Under the pieces are notes generated by a model. That model did not search any database, was not told the DNA's origin, and saw nothing but the letters and a program-made list of their open reading frames with translations. A stretch of 64,000 bases of DNA from an uncultured Gammaproteobacteria bacterium (GTDB lineage Bacteria; Pseudomonadota; Gammaproteobacteria; Pseudomonadales; Pseudohongiellaceae): positions 1-64,000 of the forward strand of contig CAILUG010000060.1 in NCBI GenBank assembly GCA_903837345.1, given 5' to 3'. Below, in pieces: positions 24,941-34,590 of the stretch. Position numbers and translations under genes: made by a program. Every line of letters starts with the position of its first letter. The first letter of the stretch is position 1.

Positions 24941-26135
24941 TCAGCTAATGACAGTGGTGGCGCCACCGATGATAGTGGTCAATGTAGTGATGCCTTGCAG
25001 TTCAATCAGCTGGTCATCCGCATTGCCGGCTGCAGTGCCTGCGTAGTAGACGTAGGTGTTGCCAGCGTGGACGAACATGGCTACTGAGCCTGGCGCATCC
25101 AGCTGGGCATCTGCTTCCACTGCGGCAATCTTCAGTGCCAGCGTGTTGTCATTCGCATGGAAGGTAATCAACCCGCCGGCAGAAGTGTCTACATTAGAGC
25201 CTGCAACCAAGGCCGTTGCATCAGCTGTCAACACCACGGTTGAGCCTGCACCAAAGGCCAGTATATCAGCGCCGGATGTGTTGAAGTCAGTGATGATGTC
25301 CATCGAGGTGCCGATGATTGAGCCGTCGGTGTTGAACTGGAAGGTATCAACCCCACCGCCACCCGTCATCGTATCCGCACCGGTACCGCCAGTGATGGTA
25401 TCAGTACTCGCGCTTGACACGATTACATCATTGCCGGCTCCGGTATTGATCGTTGCCGTTTGGCCGACCGCACCGGTGGTAGTGACATGATCATTGCCGG
25501 CGTTGGTGGTAATGATTTGTGAACCGGAAAATGCGGTAGCACCTATGGTTACGTCACTGTGGCTGGTACTCATGATGGTTTGTGAACCTGCTGCGCCTAT
25601 GGAGGCGGTTACTGAGACCAGATTGCCGCCATTGGTGGTACCGATTACCTGGTCGCCGGCACCCGTGATGGTTGCGGTAACTGTGGTAAGACCTACACCA
25701 TTGATGGTCTGGGCACCGGCAGCGTCGCCGGTGGCAGTGACGGTGGAAACACCGGAACCGGTTGTTATGGTATGGGCGCCTGCACCGATGGTGTGGGTAT
25801 GGATAGTGGCTGCACCAGTGAAGGTGGTCAGGGTGACGTCGATCGCACCCAGCAGGGTTTGTACGGTGACATCAACCCCATTGGTGCCGAAAGCAGCCTG
25901 AAACGCCGGGCCGCTGGTCAGTACCTGGGCGCCATTGCCTGTCGAGTCCAATGATATTTTCTCGAAATTGGTTTTGTTCAGCCAGAGACCATCCGGCGGA
26001 GTGCTGGCCTCGGCACCGGTAGTGATTTTCAGCGTATCGGAACCGGCGAGACCATCAAGCACATCACCGGTATTGAAGGTGTAAGGACCCGCACCATTGC
26101 CGTAGGTGCCGGTGAAAATGTCACCTACACCCGTC
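24941..26135 (-). pseudogene. RTX-type adhesin/bluetail C-terminal fragment
   Basis: About 397 residues of genuine family sequence, opening [14 protein letters not shown]. It is Thr/Gly/Ala-rich throughout, with a bluetail-like adhesin body (GDVLDGLAGSDTLKI, NFEKISLDSTGN) and RTX calcium-binding nonapeptides late (GAGNDVI, GGTGADTMTGGGGVDTFQF). The C-terminal block (DIITDFNTSGADILAFG to the end) resembles a type I secretion signal region. No signal peptide, start or N-terminal retention region is present: the frame runs into sequence of the opposite-strand ATPase gene at about 26131. It may be the tail of a LapA-like adhesin that lapGD would control. Confidence 0.75.
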
Positions 26136-26685
26136 TGGCTCCGGCAAGAGCACACTCCTCAACATAGTCGGCCTGTTGGACCGGCCGACCTCGGGAACCC
26201 TGCAATTGTGCGGCGAGGAAACCACCAGCCTCGATGATCAGGCTCTCACCCGCTTGCGTGGCCACAACATCGGGTTTGTATTCCAGTATCACCACTTGCT
26301 CACGGCGTTCACTGCCCATGAGAATGTGATGATGCCCATGCTGGGCAATGCCGGATTCCCGGATGAAGCAATGTTTCTGCGTGCAGCAGAGTTGCTGGAA
26401 AGTGTCGGACTCACCGCCTGGAAGGACAATCTGGCCGGCAACATGAGTGGCGGCCAGCAACAGCGTGTGGCGCTGGCCCGCGCGCTGGCAATGAATCCGG
26501 CCCTGTTGCTTGCGGATGAACCGACCGGCAATCTCGACTCCAAAAGTGCCGATTCAGTGTTCGATCTGCTGCGCAGCTTCAATCGCGACCACGGCACCAC
26601 CGTGCTGTTCGTGACCCATAACGTGGCACTCGCCAACCGCTGTGACAAAACCATAGAAGTCGTAGACGGTCTGATCACCAAATGA
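26131..26685 (+). pseudogene. LolD/MacB-like ABC ATPase fragment lacking its N-terminus
   Basis: Reading from 26131 gives [19 protein letters not shown], i.e. the Walker A loop from its second residue, then a Q-loop [16 protein letters not shown] typical of LolD/MacB ATPases, signature [14 protein letters not shown], Walker [14 protein letters not shown] and switch His (LFVTHN). The first roughly 40 residues and any start codon are missing; the in-frame codon upstream meets a stop at 26113. No partner permease gene lies nearby. The gene is presumably non-functional, unless a TTG at 26176 starts a protein without a complete Walker A. Confidence 0.8.
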
Positions 26686-26708
26686 ATTGCGCAGTCCGGT
26701 ACCTGTGC

Positions 26709-27524
26709 CTACTCGAGGGCATTTACGATCATTCCGGCCATTTTTTTGTATTCACTGCCAAAATGGTGCCCGCCACTCATCCTGATGCTGGTCGATTGGG
26801 CTTTGTTCAGGGACGCACAAAGCGAAGCCGTTTCCTCTTCTCCATAGAAACACAGAAAGCGGATCTGTGACAATTTTTCAACTTCCGCAAGTACCGACAT
26901 GGAGTCTTTCGGTGCTTGATCCTCCGGCTTGTGCGCAGCTGACTTGCCGTCGCCGAACCAATTGCTCATGTGAAATTCAAATGTCGCATAACGCGAAGGA
27001 CCGAGCAGGGCAATCAATTGAACATGTGCAAGCAGTTCGGAAGGCAAACGACTGGCCATGAAGGGCAAGGTATCGGCACCAAACGAGTAGCCGATCAGAA
27101 TCACCCTGCGTTTGTTCCACGCTGAAGCATAGTAATTGATGAGGTTTTCCAGATCACCGGCAGCAACTTCCGGTGTGCGTGCGTGCCAGAAATATTTTAG
27201 TGAGTTGAGTCCAACCACCGGGATACCGCTGGCTGCCAATGACTGGCTGAGCTGGCGGTCAAGATCGGCCCAGCCGCCATCACCGGTAACCAATATGGCG
27301 AAAACTTCCTGCTCCGGTGCGTTGGCCGCAACTTCAATCAATGGCAGCTGCTTCACGCTCTGTTTCAGGTTGAGTTGCGGCTTTGCCGGAGCAACCGCCG
27401 GCGAAGCCTGTGCCGGTTGCTGGGCCGAAGCTGCCTCCATATGCGACAACAACCCGGCGAACAGCATCATCAGCCAGAATGAGGGAAAAAACCTGTACGC
27501 GTCCTGATTGCAGTGATGATTCAT
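26709..27524 (-). CDS. VirJ/AcvB-like periplasmic alpha/beta hydrolase
   Basis: 271 residues with a signal peptide (about 1-34, MEAASAQ) and a VirJ-family domain: ILVTGDGGWADLDRQLSQSL (the hallmark start), VVGLNSLKYFWHARTPE, GYSFGADTLPF with nucleophile Ser in GYSFG, and a late MSGGHHFG. AcvB/VirJ proteins of Agrobacterium act in the periplasm; AcvB has been reported as a lysyl-phosphatidylglycerol hydrolase. This is the short, single-domain VirJ form. No lysyl-PG synthase (lpiA) gene is beside it, so its lipid substrate here is uncertain. Confidence 0.8.
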   Translation of the reverse strand: MNHHCNQDAYRFFPSFWLMMLFAGLLSHMEAASAQQPAQASPAVAPAKPQLNLKQSVKQLPLIEVAANAPEQEVFAILVTGDGGWADLDRQLSQSLAASGIPVVGLNSLKYFWHARTPEVAAGDLENLINYYASAWNKRRVILIGYSFGADTLPFMASRLPSELLAHVQLIALLGPSRYATFEFHMSNWFGDGKSAAHKPEDQAPKDSMSVLAEVEKLSQIRFLCFYGEEETASLCASLNKAQSTSIRMSGGHHFGSEYKKMAGMIVNALE

Positions 27525-27635
27525 GATGCATTAACCAGTAAGGGGGATCTTTGTGAAACAATCCCTTCTGCCATCTTCGCCCCGGATTGCTGTCTGATAC
27601 CATGGCCGCAGCAAGGGAAGCAGAAAGATGACTTC

Positions 27636-28463
27636 ATGCAACGGCTGACTATGAATCCCGCAACTTCCGCATACTCTATCGAAACGAAAGCACTGACCAG
27701 AAAATTCGGTGACTTTTATGCTCTGGATCAACTCAATCTCTCCATACCCCACCAGTGCATCTTCGGATTGCTGGGCCCCAACGGTGCCGGCAAAAGTACT
27801 GCCATAAAAATTCTCACCACCCTGCTGGATGCCAGCTCCGGCACTGCCACGGTTGCCGGCTTCGATGTGGCTAAACAGCCGGTGGAAGTGCGCAGGCGCA
27901 TCGGCTATGTACCGCAAATGCTTTCGGCCGATGGTGCGCTTACTGCGACCGAAAATCTTTCTCTATCTGCCAGCCTATATGGTTTGCGCGGTGCCGGGCG
28001 CGCAACCCGCATTCAGGATGCACTGGAGTTTGCCGGCCTGGGCGCCGTTGCACACAATCTGGTGAAGACCTATTCCGGTGGCATGATCCGCCGTCTGGAA
28101 ATCGCACAGGCCACGATGCACCAGCCGCAGGTGATGTTTCTCGATGAACCCACCATCGGGCTGGATCCGGTTGCGCGTCGCACAGTGTGGGAGCGTCTGC
28201 TGGAACTGAAGGCCACCACCGGCATGACCATTCTGCTGACAACCCATGACATGGAGGAAGCCGATTATTTGTGTGACCAACTGGCAATTCTTCACCAGGG
28301 GAAACTGGCAGTAGTGGGCAGTCCCGCCGATCTCAAACAGCGGATCGGTGCCGAGGCTACCCTGAGTGATGTATTCGCAGCGCACAGTGGCGTAGTGCTT
28401 GAGCATGGCGGCCACTACCGTGAAATTCGCGAAACCCGCAGCACAGCTCAACGATTGGGATGA
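27636..28463 (+). CDS. ABC exporter ATP-binding protein, DrrA/daunorubicin-resistance class
   Basis: ATG 27636 gives 275 residues: Walker A GPNGAGKST, Q-loop YVPQML, signature YSGGMIRRLEIAQA, Walker B VMFLDEPTIGLDPVARR and switch His in LLTTHDMEEADYL, followed by the short C-terminal tail of DrrA-type proteins. It pairs with the ABC-2 permease that starts three bases downstream. Such exporters move antibiotics, lipids or glycans across the inner membrane. The substrate cannot be named. Confidence 0.88.
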   Translation: MQRLTMNPATSAYSIETKALTRKFGDFYALDQLNLSIPHQCIFGLLGPNGAGKSTAIKILTTLLDASSGTATVAGFDVAKQPVEVRRRIGYVPQMLSADGALTATENLSLSASLYGLRGAGRATRIQDALEFAGLGAVAHNLVKTYSGGMIRRLEIAQATMHQPQVMFLDEPTIGLDPVARRTVWERLLELKATTGMTILLTTHDMEEADYLCDQLAILHQGKLAVVGSPADLKQRIGAEATLSDVFAAHSGVVLEHGGHYREIRETRSTAQRLG

Positions 28464-28466
28464 TCC

Positions 28467-29237
28467 ATGCGTGATTTTTTGCTGGCAACAACTGCAGTAG
28501 CACAAGCCGAGATCCGCAAACTGGTGCGCGATCCCACCGAACTTTTTTCACGCGCACTGCAGCCAGTGCTGTGGCTGGCGGTGTTCGGCCAGGTGTTCAG
28601 CCAGGTGCGCGGCATACCAACCGGCAACCTCAGCTATCTCGATTTCATGGCGCCTGGCATTCTGGCGCAGAGCATCCTGTTCTCCGCCATCTTCTTTGGC
28701 ATCGCCATTATCTGGGAACGCGACCTGGGGATCGTCCACAAGCTGCTGGTGACTCCGGCCTCACGCATTGCGTTGGTGCTGGGCAAAGCCATCGCCGCCG
28801 GCTTGCGCGGGCTGATTCAGGCGATTGTGGTGTATCTGGTAGCGCTGGCCTTGCATGTCGGCATCAGCTGGGATGCCTGGTCGATGCTTACGGTTGCTGT
28901 CGCCGTTTTTCTCGGCTCATGCATCTTCGCCACCTTCTCGCTGGTGATCGCCTGCATCGTCAAGACCCGCGAACGCTTCATGGGCATCGGCCAGGTGCTG
29001 ACCATGCCGTTGTTCTTTGCCTCAAGCGCAATTTATCCGATCGAGATCATGCCGCATTGGCTGAAGGTCATTGCCATTGCCAATCCTCTCACCTATCTGG
29101 TCGATGCACTGCGGCATTCGATGATCGTCGGCGGTCACGGCATGTATACGCAGGCAACAAGCTTTGGCGTGATGGGTGCGGTGTTTGTGTTGCTGCTGGC
29201 TGCTGCGTCCCGGCTTTATCCGGGACTGGTGCGATAA
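28467..29237 (+). CDS. ABC-2 type permease (DrrB-like)
   Basis: 256 residues with about six membrane segments. The ABC-2 signature region LDFMAPGILAQSILFSAIFFGIAIIWERDLGI and the second block MPLFFASSAIYPIEIMPHWLK..IANPLTYLVDALR are both typical. It follows the ATPase gene by three bases and forms the transmembrane half of the same exporter. Confidence 0.88.
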   Translation: MRDFLLATTAVAQAEIRKLVRDPTELFSRALQPVLWLAVFGQVFSQVRGIPTGNLSYLDFMAPGILAQSILFSAIFFGIAIIWERDLGIVHKLLVTPASRIALVLGKAIAAGLRGLIQAIVVYLVALALHVGISWDAWSMLTVAVAVFLGSCIFATFSLVIACIVKTRERFMGIGQVLTMPLFFASSAIYPIEIMPHWLKVIAIANPLTYLVDALRHSMIVGGHGMYTQATSFGVMGAVFVLLLAAASRLYPGLVR

Positions 29238-29261
29238 CACAGCCAGCAATTGCTGCAGCTA

Positions 29262-29900
29262 TCAGAGACCCAGCATTTGTCTTTCAGCAGCAATCAGGCC
29301 ACTGACTGACGGACGAGCAGCCATCCGCGCAAAGTAGGCTGAGAGTTTCGGGTATTTCGCAGCATCAATGCGGATGCCACTATGATCATTATTGATCAGC
29401 ATGCAGGTAACTGCGATATCGCCGATGCTGAGGCTGTCACCAACCAGAAAACCCTGCGCCGGCAGCACACTTTCCAGATAGGAGAACAGCTGCGGCACCT
29501 GGTTGGCTTCCACTTCCTCTGCCTTGGCAAGATCACCTTGCACCTTGCGCATCTTCGGCAGCACCACGCGATTGATGAAGATCACACTGCCCACCGGAAA
29601 CATCACGGTATCCGCATACTCTTCGAACCAGACGGCCTTGCCACGCGCTTTGGCTTCAGCAGGTATCAGCGGCTTGGCCGGAAACTTCGCTTCCAGATAA
29701 CTGATGATGGCCGTGGAATCGGCCAGCGTGTAATCACCATCCTGCAATGCGGGTATCTTGCCAAACGGGCTGGCCGCCACAAACTGCGGATCGGTGGAAT
29801 GCGGCGACATGGGCCGGCTCTCCAGCGCGATGCCTTTCTCGGCAGCGAACATCAGCACTTTGCGAACGAATGGTGATACAGAAGAACCGAACAGAATCAT
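29262..29900 (-). CDS. Glutathione S-transferase family protein
   Basis: ATG 29900 follows a GGGGG purine run; 212 residues. The thioredoxin-like N-domain shows SSVSPFVRKVLMFAAEKGI (glutathione-activating Ser region), FGKIPALQDGD with the cis-Pro, and DSTAIISYLE. An all-helical C-domain follows with SIGDIAVTC, the N-capping box. It is a cytosolic glutathione transferase or isomerase of unassigned substrate. A longer start at 29927 is possible but adds an unusual nine residues. Confidence 0.85.
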   Translation of the reverse strand: MILFGSSVSPFVRKVLMFAAEKGIALESRPMSPHSTDPQFVAASPFGKIPALQDGDYTLADSTAIISYLEAKFPAKPLIPAEAKARGKAVWFEEYADTVMFPVGSVIFINRVVLPKMRKVQGDLAKAEEVEANQVPQLFSYLESVLPAQGFLVGDSLSIGDIAVTCMLINNDHSGIRIDAAKYPKLSAYFARMAARPSVSGLIAAERQMLGL

Positions 29901-29923
29901 GGCATGCCCCCTGGTTGATTTGC

Positions 29924-31162
29924 TCATTGTAGAATATCACTGCGGGGTGGTGTCCAGGGAGGGATAAAAGGCGGACAGTTGTCATGGCCGGAATCAAGTG
30001 CCAGCTCGGCCAGACCCAGCCCCGGCTCATGATCAAAGCGCAGATCCCCGATCAACCACCCATCCTCACGCCTGCTGACAAACAGTGCGCGGGCAAAACG
30101 GGTAAATGCCGCCGCTTCGCAACTCTGCCGGCTCACCGACCTTACCTCAGCCACTGACATCACCACTTCCCCGTACCACTGCAGTGCAGCACTGCCCGGT
30201 GCTGCCACCGGGGTGAGCGGTGCGGTAATGTCGGCTGTCATGTTGTTCAGAGGACATGTGTCAGCAACAATCCAGTTGGGAGCCAACGACAAATTCGCCC
30301 GGCGCAACGTGTATTTGTCCTGCAGTACCTGAATAACAATCACTTCCCAGCACACCGGATTGACCGGCATCGGTGTCAGCACATGATCCAGCAGTTTTTC
30401 ATGCGGGAACTGTCCGGCAACCAGCGCTTCAAGTTTCCGGCTTGCCAGGTGACTGGCAGTCACGAACATGCAGAAGACTCCAACCGTTACCGCAAGTCCG
30501 CTCAGCACAACAGTGCGGGCAGAGGTGAGCCAGCCAACCAGCAGCAGACCGGCCATCAGCCCCGCAAGGCCGACAGCCAGCGGGCGCGGCACCAGACCAG
30601 TGCCGAAGCTGAGCACGATACCGGTCAGCAGGATCAGCGCCACCACTGCCCGCGCCAGTCGGGTGCGCAGCAAAAACAGCAGCGGTGTGCCGGCAGCAAC
30701 CCAGAACAACGGCTCAACGATGAAAATCGAGTCGCCATACAGCCAGTCGTTGTTGAAGGGCCAGAACGGATGTACGCCATAACTGTTGGCGGCATCCATC
30801 GCGATGTGCAGTAGTGGTGCGAACAGTGCCAGCAGCGCCAGCCAGCAGCGGTCCATCGGTGCAGCTGACAAATTACGCCACTTCACCCAGGTGATGCAGA
30901 CCAGATACATCAGCGCTGCCGCTACCATGGCGCCCACCACGGTATGGGTATGACCACGATGCTGCAGCAGGTATCCCAGTTTGCCGCCTGCAATGCCGGT
31001 ATAGAACAGATCCAGATCGGGCACATTGCTGCCCACCACCATCAAGCCGAGAAAGAGGGTTCGGCGTGCGGATTCCGGCAGAGTGGACTTTACAGTCGGG
31101 ATGAAGCGCGCAGCCGCCTCGCCTGCCAGTGCACCAATCAGGCTGTGGGTCAGATTATCCAT
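29924..31162 (-). CDS. YdjM-like metal-dependent inner-membrane hydrolase
   Basis: 412 residues. The first half has the YdjM/LexA-binding inner-membrane protein pattern: MDNLTHSLIGALAGEAA, SNVPDLDLFY and HRGHTHTVVGAM, whose His and Asp residues likely bind metal. Then LHIAMDAANSYG and PFNNDWLYGDSIFIVEP follow, with several membrane helices. The C-terminal 170 residues form a non-membrane domain. The family is annotated as metal-dependent hydrolases related to phospholipase C-like folds. The 3' end nearly touches the GST gene. Confidence 0.78.
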   Translation of the reverse strand: MDNLTHSLIGALAGEAAARFIPTVKSTLPESARRTLFLGLMVVGSNVPDLDLFYTGIAGGKLGYLLQHRGHTHTVVGAMVAAALMYLVCITWVKWRNLSAAPMDRCWLALLALFAPLLHIAMDAANSYGVHPFWPFNNDWLYGDSIFIVEPLFWVAAGTPLLFLLRTRLARAVVALILLTGIVLSFGTGLVPRPLAVGLAGLMAGLLLVGWLTSARTVVLSGLAVTVGVFCMFVTASHLASRKLEALVAGQFPHEKLLDHVLTPMPVNPVCWEVIVIQVLQDKYTLRRANLSLAPNWIVADTCPLNNMTADITAPLTPVAAPGSAALQWYGEVVMSVAEVRSVSRQSCEAAAFTRFARALFVSRREDGWLIGDLRFDHEPGLGLAELALDSGHDNCPPFIPPWTPPRSDILQ

Positions 31163-31268
31163 GCAAACAGTAGCGACCTTGATGAAGTTGAGTCAGGCAA
31201 TGCCTTACTTTCGGGCCATTAAACCTGTTAAGTTTGTCACCTGATTCCAGTCAGGGGAGCCTTGCACT

Positions 31269-33446
31269 ATGCCATCAAAAAACTGCAAAAAACACACTCA
31301 CGCCTTGGTTGCTGCGCTGCAACACTCCAACGCCCTGCTGGGCCTGTTGCTGTTGCTGACCGGCCTTGGGCTGGCAAGCTGTTCCAGGCCATCTCAACCT
31401 GCTGCACAGGTGACTACAACCATCGCAACAGCCGGCAGTTTGGCTCCGGCCTTCACACCCGCACAACTGCAAGCCCAGCCAACCCAGGGCTGGCTCACCA
31501 GCGGCGGCAGTCTGGCCAACCAGCGTTTCTCACCACTGACCGAGATCAACAAGAGCAACATCGCGCAGGTGAAGGCCGAGTGGCAAACGCATCTGAAATC
31601 CGGTCTGGGTCCGCGCTTCAGCGGCCAGGGCGAGCCGATTGTTTATGACGGCGTGATCTATCAGGTCACCGGCGAAAACGATGTGTTCGCGATCAGCGTC
31701 GATAGCGGGCAGATCCTGTGGAAATACACCGCCGGGCTCGATCCCGCCGGTGTTGTTGTGTGCTGCGGCTGGACCGTGCGGGGTCTGGCACTGGGTGATG
31801 GCAAAGTATTTGTACCGCGTCTCGATGCGCATCTCCTGGCACTCGACCAGAAGACCGGCGCCGTGGTGTGGGATGTGCAAGTAGCCGATCCCAAAGCCGG
31901 CTACAGCATGACCGGCGCGCCGCGTTACTACGACGGCAAGGTGTTTGCGGGCCTCGCCGGTGGCGAATACCAGATACGCGGCAGCATGCAGGCGTTCGAT
32001 GCGAAGACAGGCGCCCATATCTGGACCTTCAGCACCGTGCCCGGCCCTGATGAATTCGGCCATGACAGCTGGCCAGTCGACAACGATGCCTGGAAATACG
32101 GTGGCGCACCGATCTGGCAAACAGCGGCCATCGATCCGGAACTGCAGACCATCTATTTCAGCACCGGCAACGCGTCACCTGATCTCAACGGTAACCTGCG
32201 CAAAGGCGACAACCTGTTCACGGTTTCCATCCTCGCGCTCAACGTCAACACCGGCAAATACCTTTGGCACTTCCAGGAAACCCGCCATGACATCTGGGAT
32301 TACGATGCGTCGAGCCCGGTGGTGTTGTTCGATGTGGAAAAGGATGGCGTGCTGCGCAAAGGGTTGTCGCAGATCAGCAAGAGCGGCTATCTGTTCCTGA
32401 TCGACCGGGTCACCGGTGAAGGACTTACACCGATCAAGGACACACCAGTACCGCAGGAACCTGACCAGTTCACTGCCGCCTCCCAGCCGATTCCGCAAGG
32501 CGACACCATGATCAACCACTGTATCGACAAGGCACCCGAGGGCTGGACTCTGGTCAACCACGGCTGCACCTATACTCCTTACGGCCGCAAAGCCGTGCTC
32601 TATGCACCACTGGCCGGTTCCAACTGGATGCCCACTGCCTACGATCCGCGCAGTAGCCACCTTTTTGTGTGTGCCAGCGAAGGCGTGGGCGGCGCGGTGA
32701 TGCAGAACTGGACCACCAAAGATCTGGGCGTACAGACCGGCCAGATGATTTACGGCGGCGCATTCCAGCTGCCACGCAACACCGAGCGTCATTCGTTCCA
32801 GGTCGCGGTGGATGTGCGTACCCATAATATTGCGTGGAAGTTCGAATCGAAGACCGGTTGTAGCGCTGGTGCTACTGCAACCGCCGGCGACCTGCTGTTG
32901 ATCGGCCGCAGCGACAGCAAGCTGATGGCTTACGACAGCAGCGATGGCAAGGAGCTGTGGTCATTCCAGCTTGATGCACCGCCGATACCGAGCCCGGTAG
33001 TGTTTGAGTACAAAGGCAAGCAGAAGATACTGTTGTTCGCAGCCGGCAGCCTGTTTGGCGGCGGCGGCAAGAGCGACAGCATGTGGCTGCTTTCACTCGA
33101 CGGCAAAATGCCCGCAGCTGCACAAGCGAACAGTGCTGCTCCACCTCCTTCCATCAACAATGCCGGCGATCCGGCTCCCTTGCCACCACTTGCCTTACCC
33201 GACACCAAGGTTGACCTCGCCCGTGGCAAGGAAATCTACGGCAGCCTGTGCGTGACCTGTCACGGCGAAGACGGCCAGGGCGGCCACGCGGAAGGTGGCC
33301 CCATACCGAAAGATGCCACCATTGAGCACATCTTCACCACCGCCACCCGCGGCGGCCAGAAGATGCCGGCATTGGGCGCGGCTTACACGCCAGCGGATTT
33401 GAAAAGTGTGGCGACCTATGTGCGCGAAAGTGTGTTGAAGAAGTAG
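31269..33446 (+). CDS. PQQ-dependent alcohol dehydrogenase lipoprotein with fused cytochrome c
   Basis: 725 residues. AGGGGAG precedes the ATG. The signal peptide ends in lipobox LASC with Cys38, so the enzyme is a lipoprotein. An eight-bladed beta-propeller (about 70-610) has the vicinal pair Cys165-Cys166 (VVVCCGW), repeated Trp-docking motifs and the catalytic/metal motif IWDYDAS. The C-terminal cytochrome c domain has CVTCH at 661-665 and Met699 as sixth ligand. Such quinohaemoproteins oxidise alcohols in the periplasm and pass electrons to the respiratory chain. The WDYD spacing carries the extra Asp associated with lanthanide use. Genes for PQQ synthesis are not in the window. Confidence 0.88.
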   Translation: MPSKNCKKHTHALVAALQHSNALLGLLLLLTGLGLASCSRPSQPAAQVTTTIATAGSLAPAFTPAQLQAQPTQGWLTSGGSLANQRFSPLTEINKSNIAQVKAEWQTHLKSGLGPRFSGQGEPIVYDGVIYQVTGENDVFAISVDSGQILWKYTAGLDPAGVVVCCGWTVRGLALGDGKVFVPRLDAHLLALDQKTGAVVWDVQVADPKAGYSMTGAPRYYDGKVFAGLAGGEYQIRGSMQAFDAKTGAHIWTFSTVPGPDEFGHDSWPVDNDAWKYGGAPIWQTAAIDPELQTIYFSTGNASPDLNGNLRKGDNLFTVSILALNVNTGKYLWHFQETRHDIWDYDASSPVVLFDVEKDGVLRKGLSQISKSGYLFLIDRVTGEGLTPIKDTPVPQEPDQFTAASQPIPQGDTMINHCIDKAPEGWTLVNHGCTYTPYGRKAVLYAPLAGSNWMPTAYDPRSSHLFVCASEGVGGAVMQNWTTKDLGVQTGQMIYGGAFQLPRNTERHSFQVAVDVRTHNIAWKFESKTGCSAGATATAGDLLLIGRSDSKLMAYDSSDGKELWSFQLDAPPIPSPVVFEYKGKQKILLFAAGSLFGGGGKSDSMWLLSLDGKMPAAAQANSAAPPPSINNAGDPAPLPPLALPDTKVDLARGKEIYGSLCVTCHGEDGQGGHAEGGPIPKDATIEHIFTTATRGGQKMPALGAAYTPADLKSVATYVRESVLKK

Positions 33447-33471
33447 GCCTGGATATCCAGGCAGAGGAGCT

Positions 33472-34590
33472 GTGATCGAGCCGGTCCGCACCATCATCTC
33501 GCGTCTGCGTGAACCACTGCGGCTGGCCCTTGCTGTCGTAGTTTGCTGCATGCTGGTCGATGCACTGGTCTATCGCAGCGGCTGGTATGCGAAGGTGGCA
33601 GAGCCGGATTCCAATATGGGTGCTGTCACCAGCATGCGCATGCTGGCGGCAACAGAATACCGGCAGAATGCCCACAATGTGCTGGTGCTTGGCGATTCGC
33701 GGGTGGCGGAAGGATTCTCGGCCCTGGTGGCGAGCCAGCAGCAACCGCGTCTGAACTTTATCAACGTGGCGATTCCCGGCAGCATGCCGCGCACCTGGTG
33801 GTATCTGCTGCGCCAGTTTGAGCGCGACGGTTATCATCCGGATGCGGTCGTGGTTGGGGCTGTCTATGCGCCGCGCGATGGCACTGATCTGGCCAACTGG
33901 CCGCTCGATCCCGGCCACCAGTTGCCATTGCTGCAACTGTCCGACTATCCGGACTATCTCGCCAGTATCCACGCGGACGACATGCGCAGGCAGGTGCGTG
34001 AGTTCTTGCTGTTGCCGACTCTTTCGGTGCAGAACGATCTGCGCAGCCTTCTGCAAGCTCCATTGCAGCGCATCACCAAATTGCTGGAGTACAGACCCGG
34101 CTATCTGGCATCGGTACCACTGTATCCTGGACGAGAGGAGCACATGCCTGCGCTCTATCTCAATGCAGACGGCGCCCTGCAATCCTGGAACGATGCCACT
34201 GAAGCCCAAAAGCACGCGATAAGTTCGCATGCCGCGGAACTGAAAACACCGGTCCCGGCCGCAATCACCAGCGCCAACCGCAACTATCAGCAAACCTGGT
34301 ACCTGAAAATTGCTGACTGGTGCCTGCAGCATCACGTCAAACTCATTGTGTTCCCGGTGCCGCGCGGGCCTTATCATGCAATACAACCTGTGCGCACAGA
34401 GCCCAGTGCAATTCGAACTGCATTGGTGAATCACCCGGCCGCGCAGGTCTTGCCTGATGACACTTTCGATTCGCTGGAAACCGCCGGGTATTTCTTCGAT
34501 ACCTTGCATCTCAATCACAGCGGCCGCGAGTTGCTGAGTCAGCAACTCGCCACGCAGGTTGCCGCGGCCTTGAGCACGGATGCGCCCTGA
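33472..34590 (+). CDS. AlgX/AlgJ-like SGNH-fold acetyltransferase partner
   Basis: A GTG start at 33472 is set by AGAGGAG just upstream. 372 residues: one N-terminal membrane helix (about 15-33) and a periplasmic SGNH-like domain with the block-I motif VLGDSRVAEGF (Ser about 74) and block-V DTLHLNHSGRELL giving Asp and His. The gene overlaps the MBOAT gene by one base. In alginate- and cellulose-type systems, AlgJ/AlgX-like proteins take acetyl groups delivered by an MBOAT protein and esterify the polymer in the periplasm. That role is inferred here from the pair. Confidence 0.75.
   Translation: MIEPVRTIISRLREPLRLALAVVVCCMLVDALVYRSGWYAKVAEPDSNMGAVTSMRMLAATEYRQNAHNVLVLGDSRVAEGFSALVASQQQPRLNFINVAIPGSMPRTWWYLLRQFERDGYHPDAVVVGAVYAPRDGTDLANWPLDPGHQLPLLQLSDYPDYLASIHADDMRRQVREFLLLPTLSVQNDLRSLLQAPLQRITKLLEYRPGYLASVPLYPGREEHMPALYLNADGALQSWNDATEAQKHAISSHAAELKTPVPAAITSANRNYQQTWYLKIADWCLQHHVKLIVFPVPRGPYHAIQPVRTEPSAIRTALVNHPAAQVLPDDTFDSLETAGYFFDTLHLNHSGRELLSQQLATQVAAALSTDAP

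Noticed and set aside
26176-26685. Functional short ABC ATPase starting at TTG 26176
   Set aside because: Such a start would remove Walker A; the upstream reading clearly shows the interrupted P-loop, so it is a truncated gene.
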